Source: Delphinapterus leucas (taxonomy: Eukaryota; Chordata; Mammalia; Artiodactyla; Monodontidae). Taken from it: DNA of 64,000 nt. Below the pieces are notes generated by a model. That model was not told the DNA's origin and did not search any database. It was given only the letters and a program-made list of their open reading frames with translations. Below, piece by piece: positions 62,551 through 64,000 of the stretch. The translations under genes and the position numbers were made by a program. Position 1 is the stretch's first letter; the number at the start of each line of letters is the position of its first letter. The stretch is from the NCBI RefSeq assembly GCF_002288925.2, contig NW_022098057.1:65569094-65633093 (forward strand), in the 5' to 3' direction.

Positions 62551-64000
62551 AAGAGATAACAGGAGTTAGCATTTGCTTTGTGTTATGATAAAAGGGTTGA
62601 AACTTTTCAGGAGACCTGTCAGCCAAATTTTTTATAATTTAATTTTCCAGTGATATTTTATAAAAAAGGAATTACAAGCCCAGGAGTCTAATAAATCAGT
62701 ATTTTCTTAAAGTTTTAAGGAAATTTTTACAACTGTATTGTTCTTACATTTAACATTTAATTAATAAATTGTCTCGGAATCTAGATAATTTTTATATGTT
62801 TTCTTAGGCATCTAGAAAATATTTTTTCTCTTCTAACTTTTTTATTTTATTACCTTCTAAAACACATATGCATCTCTCTCTTCTGTGTTGCATTCATTTC
62901 TCTAATTTCTGTGCCCTAGTGTTTTCCTCATCCATAAAATGGAGGTGAGCATTTTATTTATCTCATTGTACTGTTTTGCTGGTTCAATAAGGTGATACAA
63001 GTCGAGCATAAAAAAGCGTCTGTTGACACATAGTGACTGCTCACTAAATATTGTCTGTAGCTACTCATGTGATTATACGTATACCATCTTAATCCATGCT
63101 ATTGCAACTAGGACTATTATCATTACTACAACCAATTATTAATTAGATTTGCTTAAGTACTGTCACATACAGGGCAATGTACTAAATGTAAGTATGTATA
63201 TGTGTGTGTGTGCATATGGTTATTTAATCCCCTCAAAGCTCTATGTGGTGTGTTCTATTGCGAAGTCCTATTTATATTGGAGGAAACAAACACAGAGAGA
63301 CCAAGTGATCAGCCCATAGTCACAAGGTTGGTGAATGCTAAAATTAGAAAAATCTTCCTAGTCTTACTTTATCTTCAAAAAAGCTAAGCTTGTGACTTAG
63401 ACAGGGAACTGTGGTTGGAATGATTAGGTTAATTAGGAATCTTTACAAATCCAGTTCATAAGCAACTTGAAAAAAAGGAATAATTAATTTTGAGCAAAGT
63501 AACTTCTCTAGCTTGTGAGAAAATGAGGCAGCACTTTAAATACTACTATAGCAGAATCTTAAACCCAGTACATTTTTCTTCTGTTGCTATTTCTTCTTTG
63601 AGAGGTGATGCAGCAGAACAAGATTTTTCTTTTAAGTGTAAATATTCTAAGAAATGTTTTCTCGGTGTTGTAAAATGCAGTCACTTACTATATTCTATGA
63701 TGTTCCCTGATATCATCCCTGTCTACTCATTCACTATAAAATGAATATTTACCACTTTATTTCTACTAAACCTGAAATGTAAAACTCTTAGTGTTTCGCT
63801 GAATGGTGGCCCTTTAACATTAATAGAATAAAGTGAGGTCTAAAGCCTTACTGTGTTGTACAAGAAACAATGGACAACAAACTGTTCTTTATATGCCTTA
63901 GATTCACTTTCACCTTACAGGTTATTTATTCAAACTGTATTTATATTAGCACTTCAAACAAAGTAGATTTTTTAAACTCTTGGAAAAGAATACCAAAACC
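62551..64000. other. CTNNA3: CTNNA3 intron with MIR relics
   Basis: A MIR lies at about 62890-63075 (+) ('tgccctagtgttttcctcat', 'ccataaaatggaggtgagca'). A second MIR-like relic lies at about 63220-63360 ('aaacacagagagaccaagtg', 'atcagcccatagtcacaagg'). No exon is recognisable up to the window end. Confidence 0.5.

Overview
The window is vertebrate nuclear DNA, almost certainly from a cetacean. It is AT-rich, non-operonic and packed with mammalian repeats. The decisive markers are five tRNA-derived CHR-type SINEs (three forward, two reverse) of the form abundant in whales and dolphins, and several copies of a young cetartiodactyl L1 family. I see no ruminant BovB or BovA elements. The species is inferred from these repeats and was not tested by any search.

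The only exon I can support is a 157-bp internal exon at 5065-5221 on the + strand. It encodes part of the M domain of alpha-T-catenin (CTNNA3), bounded by AG and GT splice sites. CTNNA3 is known for very large introns, so the rest of the window is best read as the intron sequence on either side of this exon. There are no operons, bacterial genes, CRISPR arrays or tRNA/rRNA genes. Nearly all longer open reading frames lie in repeats.

Layout. 1-5064: upstream intron with MIR, MER5 and L2 relics. 5065-5221: CTNNA3 exon, followed 50 bp later by a 64-bp L1 scrap. 5.3-15 kb: unique intron with two reverse CHR SINEs and one MaLR LTR. 15.5-19.8 kb: a twin-primed (5'-inverted) L1 and a truncated L1 with a perfect 14-bp target-site duplication. 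20.8-26 kb: one CHR SINE, one MLT1-like LTR and MIR. 25.8-28.0 kb: a rearranged L1 whose 3' end and 5' UTR point toward each other, with its two target-site duplications inverted. 30.6-32.8 kb: an old HAL1/L1 5' half. 36.6-37.6 kb: a truncated L1. 42.5-51.1 kb: an L2 tract containing a CHR SINE and a nearly full-length 5.8-kb L1 with decayed ORF1 and ORF2. 52-59 kb: ancient repeats, an ERVL-type LTR, a CHR SINE and a MaLR LTR. 59.3-62.6 kb: old L1 pieces, one of which holds a processed RPS21 retrocopy with an uninterrupted 83-codon frame.

I found no previously undescribed molecular system. The most interesting items are structural: the L1 with inverted target-site duplications, the twin-primed L1, the open RPS21 retrocopy, and two near-identical ~89-bp intronic segments flanking the CTNNA3 exon. 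Repeat family names and edges come from memory of consensus sequences; edges are usually good to 10-30 bp.
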